From positions 92,607,529 through 92,671,528 of the forward strand of contig CM043959.1 in assembly GCA_014529385.2 (NCBI GenBank): a DNA stretch of 64,000 bases, in the 5' to 3' direction. The notes beneath the pieces are model-generated. The model was given only the letters and a program-made list of their open reading frames with translations. It was not told where the DNA came from and ran no database searches. Below, in pieces: positions 12,104 through 26,150 of this stretch. This stretch comes from Adiantum capillus-veneris (lineage: Eukaryota > Streptophyta > Polypodiopsida > Polypodiales > Pteridaceae). Position 1 is the stretch's first letter. Each line of letters starts with the position of its first letter. Position numbers and translations under genes: made by a program.

Positions 12104-12540
12104 ATCATGTTTTGTACTTGATGAAACCAAATTTTAGAATTACTTTGTTGTTAAGAAATGCTATTAGTTAGTATTCACTAAAGGGCTATTATTAACTTGG
12201 ATATGGTAACAAATATTTTCTTCTCCTATGGTAGAGTATCATGTTTTGTACCTGATGAAACAAAACATAAAAGTTTCTTTGTTATTAAGAAATGAGGTTA
12301 GATGGTTTCATTAAAGTATAATTATTTGCTTTGATATAGCAAGAAATAATTTCTTCTACTATCGTTTGTGTGTGTTTGTTTTGCACGTAAAAGGCATACC
12401 TAAATCAATGATTAGTGTGATTCAAGGTTAAGTATCATGTTTTGTACCTGACGAAACTAAATGTGAGAAGTGATGCTAGATGGTATTCACTAAAGTGTTA
12501 TTATTTGCTTAGATATGGTAAGACATCATTTCTTCTCTCC
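12104..12540. repeat. Three diverged tandem copies of a ~110-130-bp unit
   Basis: ATCATGTTTTGTACCTGATG-like starts lie at 12,104, 12,238 and 12,434. Each is followed by TTAAGAAATG or similar, CATTAAAGTRTTATTA, and GATATGGTAA...TTTCTTCT. Copies differ by many substitutions and small indels. The third runs into a CT/TG microsatellite. Confidence 0.75.
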
Positions 12541-12551
12541 CTCTCTCTCCA

Positions 12552-12578
12552 TGTGTGTGTGTGTGTGTGTGTGTGTGT
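12552..12578. repeat. (TG)n microsatellite
   Basis: Short perfect run after a CT-rich stretch. Confidence 0.95.
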
Positions 12579-12864
12579 TTAAGAAAGATTATCTAATAAC
12601 AATTTGATTTCACAAACTATTGAACCATACAATGGGACTAGAGACCAGCCAACATGTGAATAATCAAACCTTATGTATACATTAGATAACAAGTAGATAT
12701 TGTTAAAGCTATAATTGACATTTAAACTTGATACTGACATATAGTGTATTACATGTTTTTATCAAAGAATCATATACAAGGGTCATCTATCACTAATAAA
12801 ATTAACCGCGATCTTCTTTTATTGCTGCAATTGTCATTTTAATCCCAAGGAAAGAATCTCTTAC
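12579..12864. other. Intronic or intergenic DNA
   Basis: Follows the 5' splice site after exon 3 of the minus-strand membrane-protein gene. I find no further exon here. Confidence 0.35.
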
Positions 12865-14956
12865 CTGTAACCATCCAAGAAACACAAGCCTGCCAGAAGT
12901 GACATTACTTGAGAAGACAGGTGTCAACGACTCCCTCCCCTTCTTATTGGTGTCAAAACTTATAACAAAAAATAACACCGTAACATAGATCAATTATTAA
13001 GTTTAAAGAATGAGCCATTTATTTACGATAATGTTTGCATCATTTAATTCCAAAAAAAATTAGACAACATCTCCTCTGTAATTTGGATCAATTTTCAAAA
13101 GTACAGTCCAATACCATCTCATGCGAGACCCTCACGTGAGGATTAAGGCTCTTTTATAAAAAACCTTGGAGTATGTTCAAAGTAGAACACTAACCCTAAT
13201 TTCAAGAGTTATGCGTCTATTAAACAAAGAGACAAGTGTTGAAAAGCATTTCCCAGTACTGAATTTACTAAAGTGAATATACTTAGCTACAGCCATACAC
13301 CTATAGTAATACACCTTCCACCATAAATGTGAAAAAGGCCAGCATCAACTGCAATAAGCCATGTAGTAACAAGAAGTTTGAACCAGGCAATACCATCTTG
13401 CTCAAGATCTTTCATTAACCAAATGACTAACGCAGTTAGCAACCCAGGCAGATATGATGTATGTTCAACTAGAAAACCATTAGAATTTCAGTTCTGCCTC
13501 AATGCATTCTCCACTCAAAAAATTCAATACTCAATCCAAAAACGTTTCTAGAAGCCATATTATATGTAGCTATAATTGAGATATCCAAAAGATAGTACCA
13601 TATACAGCTGTAAAAAGAATGCCTTGAAGCATTCAAAACGATGAACTGAAGCAGCATACAAATTCATTTTTAAGTAATTGATATCAATCCCTTGAAGTAT
13701 ATCCATGTTCCAAAGAAGGTCTATAGATCAGCTATATCATGCAGATCACTCCCAACATGTATGTCTCCCGCTTTCCAAATCCCAGGTATCTACATTTAAA
13801 ATCAAGCAATTTTTGCAAAAATAGCTCGTATGTTGTCTATAAAAAAAAACCACCATAATTGTGTCTCATGTGCACAATTACCTGGCTCTATAATTAATAT
13901 AGAATATTTAATTTTGTCTATCATTCTCAGCAGGATTCAACACCCCATATTATTCAATGCAAGAACGTATCATATCGTCCTATGTACACATCACTGAATA
14001 TATATCCAAATGAGTAGCTAAAAGGTCAGCTTGCACCAATTTTCACTCCAGTCGCCTTTAGATATCAAACCATAAATTACGTGCCCTATTTGCAAATCAA
14101 ATGAGCAACTAAAAGAAATTGTCAGATTCTATCGATAATGCAATGTATTAACAACCCAACATTGGGGGATCGGGTATAAGCACAAATTATGCCATCAATT
14201 TGCTTGTGCATCTGACCATGTTTCCAAAAATAACAATAGAACATCATCCGAATTCATTATAGGACCTAGAAAGTGCATCAAAAAACCAGTTAGAATGTTA
14301 CACAAATCCGCTTCCAACCCTAAAGTCTAGTAGAGTCACCATATTGTTCATTACCATGGCATGGAATCTATGCTATGAATTATGTATAGGTAGGTAGCCA
14401 GGTAAATGAAATCAGAGAAAGGTCAAAGTTCCTTAAATGCCTACACAAATTTTCTCCAAAATACATACATGTATGCTTAATAATGAAGACAGAGCGATTT
14501 TTAGATAAACCAAAAATTTTAAATGTACTGAGTAGGTGCATAAGCACCTACCTGTATGGCGTTCCGGATGTAAACATTAATGTAGTGAATTTATTTGATA
14601 AAGAAAATGTGAGTATCAGCAACAACAGGCAAGAGACCAATCCTATATTAGATTTTTATGATTATTTGAAGATCTTGCTTATGCAAAAAATGTGTAAGTG
14701 ATCTTATATATGCTTATCTACCAAGTTTAGAGTATGTCAAAAACCTCAAAAAAGATCAAAAGACTAAGCCATTATAATAAAAAATGTACTGAGTAGGTGC
14801 AGTTGCACCTACCTGGATTGCGTTATTGTCCGATGCAGTATACATAGGGTTGGTGACGAAGGTCAGAAGAATCCAAGATGCAAGATCAACAAACAAGGCA
14901 TATGTCTGTAACAAGAGCACCGCCATGGTGATGGATGTATTCCTCCAATTATACAT
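12865..14956 (-). CDS. Unrecognised multi-pass membrane protein gene, three exons (partial)
   Basis: Three minus-strand pieces look like exons. Exon 1 (14,956-14,813) starts at an ATG, encodes the hydrophobic run SITMAVLLLQTYALFVDLAS, and ends AIQ before GTAGGT. A second exon (13,468-13,315), after a TTTTCTAG acceptor, has helices around LLTALVIWLMKDLEQDG and FKLLVTTWLIAVDAGLFH. A third (12,958-12,865), after a GTTATAAG acceptor, reads DTNKKGRESLTPVFSSNVTS and ends GRLVFLGWLQ before GTAAGAG. The second-third junction keeps phase (2+1 nt, giving Ser). Exon 1 ends in phase 0 while the next needs one extra base, so an exon between them is probably missing from my reading. Later exons were not found. 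I do not recognise the family. Confidence 0.5.
14520..14823. repeat. Duplicated splice-donor segment with palindrome
   Basis: A ~40-bp segment occurs at about 14,520-14,562 and 14,782-14,823: AATGTACTGAGTAGGTGC, 4 bases, GCACCTACCTG, then a GCGTT-type end. Each contains a perfect GTAGGTGC/GCACCTAC inverted repeat. On the minus strand both read ..AIQ followed by GTAGGTGC, so the donor of exon 1 has a decoy copy inside the following intron. Confidence 0.75.
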
Positions 14957-15118
14957 TTACAAGTGATGCCATCTTCCAATAGCCAAAGAGTTGAAAGAGC
15001 CCACAACTATTGCCATCCATCAGAAAGTTGCAAAAACTTGTGTCCCCATGATATCCATCTAAACCATACATTCCAAGATATAAAACATTATTTGTGTGTG
15101 TGTGTTCACCCGCGCACG

Positions 15119-15266
<148 letters not shown>

Positions 15267-15374
15267 GGTATAGTACCTTAGGAGCCAGATTCTTTGATGT
15301 GTTCATGATATGCAACTAGGAACCACGATACGGCAGGTGAGCAAAGGGAGTTTACAATACGGCACAATGCCCAT

Positions 15375-15442
15375 GTGTGTGTGTGTGTGTGAGCCTGTGT
15401 GGGGAGAGATCCTCTGCTGTGTGTGTGTGTGTGTGTGTGTGT
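15375..15442. repeat. Two (GT)n tracts
   Basis: (GT)n at about 15,375-15,391 and 15,418-15,442, separated by 26 bp. Confidence 0.9.
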
Positions 15443-16968
15443 ACGCACACGTATGCATGTTTGCTCACAAGAAAGAACAGGACCCGAAAGGGTTTGTGGG
15501 TATGCAAAGAAAGACAGCGAGTTCCTATAAAAAAACCCTGATACCAAAAATAGATGGGCCGTCTTGAAGCACCAATGTACACCTTTGTTTGACTTCATTA
15601 TGAGCATCCACATTATGTGACTTGACTCAAAGAGTTATAGTTCAAGTCTACTGCCAGCCCAATCTCCACTTAAGCCAAAAAAAAAAAACTTTGAAGTGTA
15701 TTCTCTTTATGGGTTATAGGGTTTTGCGAGCACGGAACTGACCTTGTGGCAAGTAAGGAGCATTTCAAGCAGGGGTGTTCACAAGATATGATAACAGGTT
15801 GAAGCATGGCTAACCTGCACAATTGTGCAAAAACGTACATGGATGAATGCAAGCCCTATTACAAAGCATGAACCTGAGTGAATTACAGGGGGCAATTTAT
15901 TGTCAAAAAATGGGTTGTGTACACCAGGCAGTGCATGTGATCCAATATTAAGAAGGAAGGTAGGATACACCGTTATTAATTCTAGTTGCTTTGCATATAG
16001 ACTATACAACATAAGACTAAGAGTCTTTTGATTCGTACAATGAGCAAGAAACCCTTCCATATAAATCAAATCCTGATGGAGCCAAGTACCAGTTAATATA
16101 ATATCTTCCAAGTGATAAAGTTTGTGTGTGTATGTGTGAAAATACAGGATATGTATTCCAAACAAGAATATAGAGAATATAGAATAGGGATTTCGAACAA
16201 GAATATGGAATGAGACAAAAAGCTCTCATCTACTAAGGGTAAAACCAAAATGTCTTGTTTAAATGTGTGTGTGTTTCACTTGAATTTTGCTCGGTTTTTG
16301 TGTTCGCTCGATAAAGTTTGCTCGATCTTTGGTAAAACTCTTGACATTTTGGTTAAGGTTTTGGAACTCAAATGGATTGAAACTTTAGGGTTAGGATGTT
16401 CTTGGAATTTGGGACCTGATCGCATGACACTGGTCTAGAAAACTCACAGGGGGTTACGGACGTCATCCATGTTTAGCATCCTTATGAAACTTGGGGTACC
16501 TATTTCTATAGCCTTTCGTAACACACTAGTGAAAGTATTTAAACTTTGGACAAGTTTTTCTCAACTTTTCCCAATTTCCAAAGTTATGGCGACTTTGCCA
16601 TATCTAGTTTTGGTTGGCATCTTTGATCCTTGATGGTGGTCAATTTGTTTTACATTTTGACTATTTGATGGTCTAAAGTTGAGGAGGAACCCCAATCCTA
16701 GCTCTCTATTGAATTTCATCCCAATTGGAGTAGTGTGTTTTGATCTTCCACGCGCTCTCTGACAATTTTGACTCATTTCAAACAAGCATTTTTTGGCATT
16801 CCTCGAGTTACAATAAGTTCACAACCCTTTTTGATACCAAAACTTTGTCCAAGTCTACAATTTTGGTCCTTGACACTTTGACAATTGAAGCACTTGACAT
16901 GTCCAAATACTGAAAGTTGACATATCACATTCTGCATCCATTTTTTGGCATTTTTTGCTTTAGGGGCT

Positions 16969-17373
16969 CATGGATCATGATCCATGTTTTGAACACATTT
17001 TTGGTCAAAATTTGGGGATATCATCTGGACATGTTTCCTAAGTTAAGGGTTCACTTTTTCCTATATTTGGATCAAATTTTCCAACTATGAATGAAAATGA
17101 CTATTTGGGGACTAGAATTTCCAATTTTGCTTGGTTTTTGGTTATTTCAAGGTTCATTTTTATGCCAAATTTGTAGGGCACATTCCCCAAGGCAAGATCA
17201 AACTGACCGCATTAAAATTTCTTTGTTTTGGCATGTTGGGAGTGATGGATCATGATCCACGTTCCAAACATTTTTAAACTGTCATTGTAGCAGCTTATAA
17301 GTGCTTTCAAGGGTAGTATTTGGCACAACTTATTTTTGCAAACTGAGGTGGGGGACATGGATCATGATCCATG
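16969..17373. repeat. Three copies of the palindrome CATGGATCATGATCCATG
   Basis: The 18-bp perfect palindrome lies at 16,969-16,986 and 17,356-17,373. A 14-bp version lies at 17,246-17,259. The similarity extends about 20 bp to the right (TTT..ACATTTTT), so each is part of a ~40-bp repeated phrase. The surrounding DNA (16,250-18,050) is non-coding and T-rich. Confidence 0.85.
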
Positions 17374-18760
17374 TTTCGCCCCATTTAGAAATTGTGATTG
17401 CATGGCTTGATGCTTCCCAATGAATGGAGTCTTTTGGTGAAAAAATAACTGAATTTGGACCTTATTTGTTATCCCAAATGACCTCAGACAATTTAGGGAT
17501 TTCCCACTTTTGATTTGATTGATGCAATTTCTAGATCTGCTCTTGCAATGATAAGGAGCATTCTTTAGAAATCTAGCGTGGTATAAGTATCTCGGGTGGC
17601 TATAGCAGGCAAGAGTCTGGTGGGGAGCTCTAGGTCAAAAATCTGTGTGTGTGTGACTGTGGATGACTAGAAATGAGGTCTAATTTGCCCATTTTTGCCT
17701 ATATGTGCCTGACTTACCCCAAGTGCGAAGTGCATACTTACCTTGCTTGCCCATATTTCTCATGACATATCACCTGTGACTTGGACAACTCATCAGTTGA
17801 ACACCTGGTCGTTTATTGCCCTTGATTTTGCAATTTTGGTCAGTTGTAAGTTGGCCTAAATTTTGACATGTGCCAAATTTATTCATATTTGACATGCTCA
17901 AAGCTCTCGCTTTGCAGATTTGGCATTTGCTTTTAGTACTTGAATCCAAATTTCTTGGCTTTGTTCATTAATTGTTTTATCATTATCAGGTCTAAAACAA
18001 AGAAAATTATTAAAAATTATTATTAATTGGCCAAATTTTTTGCCAAAAATATTCCTCACACTCATGTGTACATACTCTCACTCTAGGCATCTTACCCTTC
18101 AAAATTTGTTAATATGGCTCACTATTATGCATTATAAGAGTAAAATTCTGTAAAGAGGCAATAAAAAAGAAAAACTTTAAGCGGCAAAACACACTTTATA
18201 CAATATGCAGATGGTTTTTTCTCATCTTGTATCTTAAGATCTTGCAATATGATGCTTCAGCTATTGTTTACCCCCCCTTCCCATTCTAAGTCGTCCCTCA
18301 TACGAAGATTTGTGCAATGCATGGGCGTGAACAACATGTCTATGTAAGGCCATGAAATGTGGTCCTACCATGCTTATGGAAGAGATGCATTGGGTAACAC
18401 TATGTTGTGCAAGAGGTGGGTACCAAACGGATTGTTCAATGGTTTTTGCTACTGAGATTTCATTTAAGTTGTGTTTTCCAAACAAAAGTTCTAGAGGATG
18501 AATTGCCTTGTCTATGATGGTTGGTTAAGTGAGTACAATTGATTGGTTGATGATTTGGCTTGGCTTGTCTTTGGGTACCCACTTGAAGGTTGGTTTTGGA
18601 GACTATGAATATGGTTGATGATTTGTTTGTTTAGGTCTCCATTGCGATTATGTTTCTTTGGCGGTGTTTGACTTCTTTGATTGGAGTTTGGGAATCCATT
18701 TGTACTGGGGGGAACTTTTGGAAGCATTAGTTTTCTTTTTTGGATTGCACCCTGTGTTTA
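17374..18760. other. Non-coding DNA, no gene seen
   Basis: Only short unrelated open frames occur. The right end borders the truncated LTR-like repeat at 18,765. Confidence 0.4.
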
Positions 18761-18764
18761 GAAT

Positions 18765-19995
18765 AACACGAAGAGCGCCCATGTAGCACCGCCAAGCATG
18801 GCATCCATAGCCGCCCATAGAGTAATCTCTCTCTCTCTCCCCCTTGTGATGCCCCAAATGGCCTTGCACTCCACTACAAGTACCTTGCCACCTACTTCCA
18901 AGTTTCGCATGTGGGTCAAATGACATGCCACATGGCTATCGTAGAATGGATGGCCCTCAAGACCTCCAAAACCTTCATAAAATCCTTTTCCCCCCCCACT
19001 TCAAACAGATGCCATCTGCTGCTTGATGGTCGGATTCTCAACCTGTAGGAACCATCTAAAAACTTACCCCGCCTACTTTGAGCAATGCAAACCCTGCTAC
19101 CTGTTAAACTCGTCAGGCTCTCCAACCAAACCGACCAAAATTGGAAAAAAAAAGATGGCACCGCATACTGTCAACTGCACCAAACTTTGACAATTGTATC
19201 TAGCTGACCAGGCATCCGATTGATGATTTGTCACTTCTTGTCAACTCCATACACCCCATGCTACCTTTGAAAACCCTAATGAGATTCAAAAAACACCTAA
19301 TGGAATGCTCTCTAACACACCCAAACTCGCTCAGAACCAACCCCCGCTAAAACTTCAAAGGTCTGTATCTTGGCAACAAGGACTTCCTTTGATAAGTTGT
19401 TGATTCCTATCAACTCCACATGATGTGCACTACACTAAAAAACTTGGTTGAGTCCAAAATCTATCAAATGAAACATTTACAAATGTAGTCCACTTGGTCC
19501 ACAACTAGCTCCCATGAAAACTTTAATCAGCCATACCTTCCCTGTTTGAGATCTGATTGGCAATCTGAAAGGACCTACATGCTCCACAAGATGAGCTCTT
19601 TACATCCATCACCTCAAAATAGCTTTGACCGCTTGTCCCCATGTGCCCTATCTGTTGGGAATCTACAAACCACTTCAACTTTGAACTGACATAGTTGCCA
19701 CATTGTAGCTCCATTTGAGGAGCCGTCTGGACCAGCTTCTTCCACAACACTTCAAGCTCCACATCTCAAAGGAAAGACCAACACTTCAAGCACCCTTACT
19801 TGAAATCCCATAAAGCCCACTTTGAAGCCCTTTTGGCTTATGAAACCACATCACACATACATACCAACTACCACCTACCTGCCCTGGTTCTTTTTTATTT
19901 GCTTCAGCACTACAACTTGCACCTGTAGACATATATACCCCTACTTGTGCCCTCTGCTAAGGTTGCTACACTAAACCATTATTGCCCAAACCCCT
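18765..19995 (-). repeat. Diverged LTR-like repeat (3' side of gag-only element), truncated
   Basis: Shares ordered landmarks with 22,970-23,820: GCCCATGTAGCA..., CTCTCTCTCCCCCTTGTGAT, GATGAGCTCTT, CTCCATTTGAGGA, and CACCTGT..CATAT near the right end. The identity is low. On the minus strand both copies start with TG near 19,998 and 23,820. It is interpreted as the 3' LTR of the minus-strand element with gag at about 20.0-21.8 kb. Confidence 0.55.
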
Positions 19996-19999
19996 TGTT

Positions 20000-21805
20000 G
20001 AACATTCATGTTCAGAAAAAAAAAAGTGCTTTATTCACCTAGGAACTGCAAAACTAGCAAACACTATGAGCAAACCAAAAACCATATATATAGTCTAATT
20101 CCTGCTCTACTGCCAAACCGCAACTGGGTTGCCCCACCCCCTACATATTCTGTCCTCTTGGATGAAATACCTGGATTTGTTCACTTCCATCCATCTACAT
20201 CACCCTCCAATAGTGCTTTACCCATGCATGTAGCCACCCCATACACACAATAGGCAGATAGCACTTTATCACCTCTTCAAACATCAACTTGCCTCTTCAA
20301 CATATCTGGCTCTACGAACACATCATCTAATCGATCAAACACATCTAACCCTACATCCCAACCATGTAAAGTAGATCTCATTTCAAGGGAACCCATATCT
20401 AGCGGATAACTCACTGCACTACTGAACTTACAAGCATAATTTTCACCCATGAGTCATGTACCTCTTTAGAAAGCTTGGACATAACCTGGGAATCTTCTCA
20501 ATGTGCCATAGAGCACACTTGTTGCATTGGTTTCACCATTGGCTCCCTACTCTCCTTCACCTCCTCTTTGAACTCAATGCCAACATCATCAAGCCCTTCA
20601 TGATGAGCTGGCCATTCAAGATCAATCAACACCTCAGCTTTTCAACTCTATCTATCTACTCTTCAACTTCATCTTCAGCCAAAGAAGGTAGAGAATTATC
20701 CTCTACCACACTGTCGTGGTCTGCTTTCTCTTTTATGGAAGAACTTTGTACCTGCTGCACCATTATAGCACACTCCAGTGCAACTTTAACAAGCATATCC
20801 ATTAGCATGGCACCGCATAGCATCTTCAATTGCATGTCCACTTTGTAGTCTCGCACTTCTCCACTTGGCTTTTATCTAGTATATTGGTTTGGACTTCCTC
20901 CTGCTCCTCAAATTCATCTTTCACATCTTTAGCCACATGCAAAAGATCAAATTCCTCATGCTTGAGTGGGAAGAATCAGTTTTTCATGTCGTATCAACAT
21001 CCATAGAACTAATATCACCTGCTTCCACTTTGTCTTCTATCCCAAGCTCTGGGATTGGCTCCTCCTTTACTACTTTGACTTAATCCGAATTTGCCTTTGC
21101 ATCTTCTACCCGCTTTGGAACCCTTTGCACTTCCTCCACCATTTGAGCTTTCCTAACTAGCATCATTGGCATAAAAAATCCACTCCATCTCATTGCAACC
21201 ATAGAACCTTGGTTCCTTTTGCATCAGCACTTCCCTTTGCATCCACCTTGGCTTCATTTCCACCGCATTGAATGCATTTGACAGACCTTGCCTTGCTTGT
21301 CGCTTCATAATCTTTTTGATTTGGCATCTTGCAAAATTTACTACTTTAACATTCACCTCTACCCTCCTCATGCATGAAATCCATGAATTTGGTCAATTTC
21401 TTAAAAATAGACATTTTGTGCAGTAGTTACCTCCATAAGTTGTCTCCAAAGGGCTTCAAATTCCCACTCAAAAGCTTGAAAATCTTTGTCTAGCCTTTTC
21501 TTTAGACCATCTAGCTTCTGCTTTACCTCATGAAATTGCACATCCGACACGTATTGGCGTCAAAAAGATGCTTTCAAAGTAGTCTAGTCTACCTTCTCTT
21601 CATCTGCCAATCCGTCATACATCGTTTAGTTTTGCCCCATGAACCAGGAGCAAAAAAACTCAAATTGCACCCTCTTCCCTTCAGAATTTTCTCTCCTGTA
21701 TGAACAGATCATAATCTGGTAGCCAGGTTTCTACATCTTCCACCCTAGTCAAAGTAGGAAAACTCATCCATGCCATTTTTTACAGCACCTACTCTTCAAA
21801 AATTG
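20000..21805 (-). pseudogene. Gag of an old minus-strand LTR retrotransposon, decayed
   Basis: Downstream (minus strand) of the PBS-like site at 21,863-21,880, a frame near 21,800 reads FPTLTRVEDVETWLPDYDLF, like the start of a plant retrotransposon gag. It is followed after stops and frameshifts by VQFHEVKQKLDGLKKRLDKD and FEWEFEALWRQLMEV near 21,480. Further on are short acidic and basic frames at 20,656-20,856 and 21,153-21,371. No protease, RT or integrase motif was found before the 3' repeat at 19,995, so the element appears to carry gag only. Confidence 0.6.
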
Positions 21806-21862
21806 CACCTCTGGCTTCTCCAAACCACAATTTCACCTTTCAAAAAGGAGCAATCATCATAC

Positions 21863-21880
21863 TCCTTAGTGGGGGCACCA
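21863..21880 (-). promoter_or_regulatory. Primer-binding-site-like sequence (TGGTGCCCCCACTAAGGA)
   Basis: Lies just inside the LTR-like repeat on the minus strand. It differs by one base from the site at 28,222-28,239 in the Tat-like element. It would pair with a tRNA 3' end of the form ..GGGGGCACCA. The primer tRNA is not identified. Confidence 0.6.
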
Positions 21881-21885
21881 AAATA

Positions 21886-23820
<1,935 letters not shown>

Positions 23821-24289
23821 AAGAGAGAATGATTTCTCAATGAGTGATGGGTGTCTTTCCATCTTTAGAGATCCAATGGTGAGCAATGGTATCACATGTT
23901 TGCTCCACCTAGGTACTATCTGGATGTTAAGTCAAGGGTAAATGGATTGCGTCTTAAGTTGTATCATGCCAGGTTGATGATGGTGGAGCAAGATGAGTTT
24001 TCTGAAGAGCAAGTGATGTCTGTGAAGGATGAGGAGACTTGTGACGCTGCGAGTCTCATATCGCTTTTTGCTGCTGCTGATCATGAATGATCTAGCAGGC
24101 TAGGGGATGGGTAAATTATGTCAGGAGTTTTTTGGAGCAAGGGATTGCGCATATGTACATACACATGCATGGTGCATCAAATAAAGTATTGCCCATTTTC
24201 CAAAGTGGTTACGTGGGGCCCACATGTGTACAAGTAGGACAACATGTACATAGTGCATCGATTTTCATCGTTACCAGTACCAGTGTGTC
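23821..24289. other. Intergenic DNA, unassigned
   Basis: A 64-codon plus-strand frame at 23,896-24,090 is acidic towards its end and matches nothing I know. It may be retroelement debris. Confidence 0.3.
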
Positions 24290-25960
24290 TTTTCTACAAT
24301 AATGAGGAAATCTAGTAGGTCATCCTCAACTCCTAGAGGTTCTTCCCCATGGATCAATCACAATAGATGGTCCACTCTCTGATGAGTACTCCCTTTCTTG
24401 ACTACTACCGTGAAATCAAAGTCTAGCAATATAATGAACCATCAAACTATACGGCCAATATTGCATGGTTTGTTCACTAAATACAATAGTGCCTCGTGAG
24501 CCACAAAGAGCAAAAATCTGTTTTCGAGAAGGTAATGTCTAAACTTTTTAAGTGAATAGATCATTCCCAATCCTTCTCTTTCCGTGGTCATAAAAATTTG
24601 CTCCATACTATTGAGTTCTCTAACGGAGTAACAAATTGGAAAATCCAGATTGTGCTAAGATGCATCCGATCGTGTAGGTTGATGTATCTACATGGCCATG
24701 GAAGATCTTGTTCCAATCAAGGGATTTCAAAATTGGAGCAAAAATCAATCTCTGCTTCAATTGTTGAAACGCTTTCTTGCATTCTTCATTCCACTTGAAT
24801 TTCATGATGAGACATAGAGAGGTTTTGCAACAACTGTAGACATGTAGATGGGATGTAGATAAACCTTCAATAATAGCCCCAATGGCCCATAAATTCTTGT
24901 AACTCTTTGACTTTGGTGGGTCTTGGAAGAGGAACAATCATGTGTATCTTCTCAACATCTGTGGAAATGCCATTTTTAGACACAATGTGTCCTAAAATCT
25001 TGCCTTGTCTTACCATGAAGATATATTTTTCAAGTTTTAGACCGATGCGATAGGTTTTTCACTTCTCAAAGATGTTCTTCAAGTGCTTGACATGTTTGTC
25101 TCTTTGTAGAGAATGCACACAAAGGTCATCCATATAGATTTCTAAGAATTGGCTTAGAAATTCCTTTAATGAGCGACTCATTAGTCTCTGGAATGTTGCA
25201 GGTGTATTGGTTAAATCAAATGGTATCACTCTATAAGCAAATATACCCCATTCTATAGCAAAGTCCATTTTGTGCTAGTCCTCTGGCTTTATTGTGAGCT
25301 GATTGTAGACTGAAAATCCATTAGGAAAGTTGTAAGCTTCCTTGTCCGTGACTCTCTCAATCACATGATCTATGATAGGTAAGGGATAGTTGTCTCTTTT
25401 CATGGCACCGTTTACCTACTTGAGATTCACATACACTCATAATTTATTGTTCTTTTTAAGCACTACAATGGCTGGTGACACCCACTCCGTGTGTTTGATC
25501 TTCGAGATAAACTCTGCCTCCTTAAGCTTATCTACCTCCTCTTTGATTTTCTTTGCAAATGTTTCATTGTCAGTATAGGGACATTGTTTGTGCGACTTAG
25601 ACTCAATCTTAAGGGGTATAATATTTTAATATATACTTGGATCTACTCCCTTAGGATCTTTGTCTGACCAAGCAAGAACATTTCTATATTGCTTGAGAGT
25701 AGCTATCAGTAGTTTCTCTTCTTCTTTGGTGAGGTTCGTGGCTATATAAGCCGAGATCTTGGTTCTTCCCCTGGAGATTTCTTTCACAACTCTCATAAAT
25801 GACAACCTAGGAATAAGCAAACATGTTGGATTTTGTGTTTCTCTTATCTCTCTTAGAGACTTCACCTGATAATTCAACCTTTTTCTAGTTGTGGGTTTGG
25901 CACTAGGCTTTGGTGATGGTTTGTCTTCACATTTTTCATCTATATCTTTCTGGTTATCTT
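24290..25960 (-). pseudogene. Ty3/gypsy pol relic: reverse transcriptase + RNase H
   Basis: Minus strand, read from 25,960 down. The pre-RT linker (EEEKLLIATLKQYRNVLAWS, DPKGVDPSIY) is followed by RT blocks: EFISKIKHTEWVSPAIVVLK, GIFAYRVIPFDLTNTPATFQ, and the catalytic box IYMDD. RNase H follows: KKAFQQLKQRLIFAPIL, then FRHYLLENRF and a VKKGSTHQRVDHL-like end. Several in-frame stops interrupt RT and RNase H. No protease or integrase is seen on either side. The motif pattern is that of plant Ty3/gypsy (Athila/Tat-like) pol. It is a dead fragment, not clearly linked to the neighbouring gag-only element. Confidence 0.85.
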
Positions 25961-26099
25961 CTTGATTCTTTGTTTTTTTTTGGTGTTTGATATACCTTCC
26001 TTGCCGTTTGTTTTGTCCTAGCCATCTTCAACGAAACAATGCTAAAAGAAAAAATAATAAAGTCAAAACATAAGATATAACACTAACACAACTCTCCCA

Positions 26100-26150
26100 A
26101 AAAAATGCGATATGGAGTGTTAATGAAATTGGAACCTATTGTTATCACGT
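26100..26150. repeat. Left part of a ~100-bp tandem repeat monomer split by the Tat-like element
   Basis: GCGATATGGAGTGTTAATG.. up to TTATCACGT matches the monomers at 36,449 and 36,545. Joined to 36,390 onward, leaving out one copy of ACGT, it makes a continuous monomer. The retrotransposon therefore inserted inside this array. Confidence 0.8.
26147..26150. repeat. Target site duplication ACGT (left)
   Basis: ACGT immediately before the TG of the 5' LTR is matched by ACGT at 36,386-36,389 directly after the CA of the 3' LTR. Confidence 0.75.

Noticed and set aside
15278-15613. 111-codon minus-strand frame
   Set aside because: It crosses two CA/GT microsatellites and has no conserved block.
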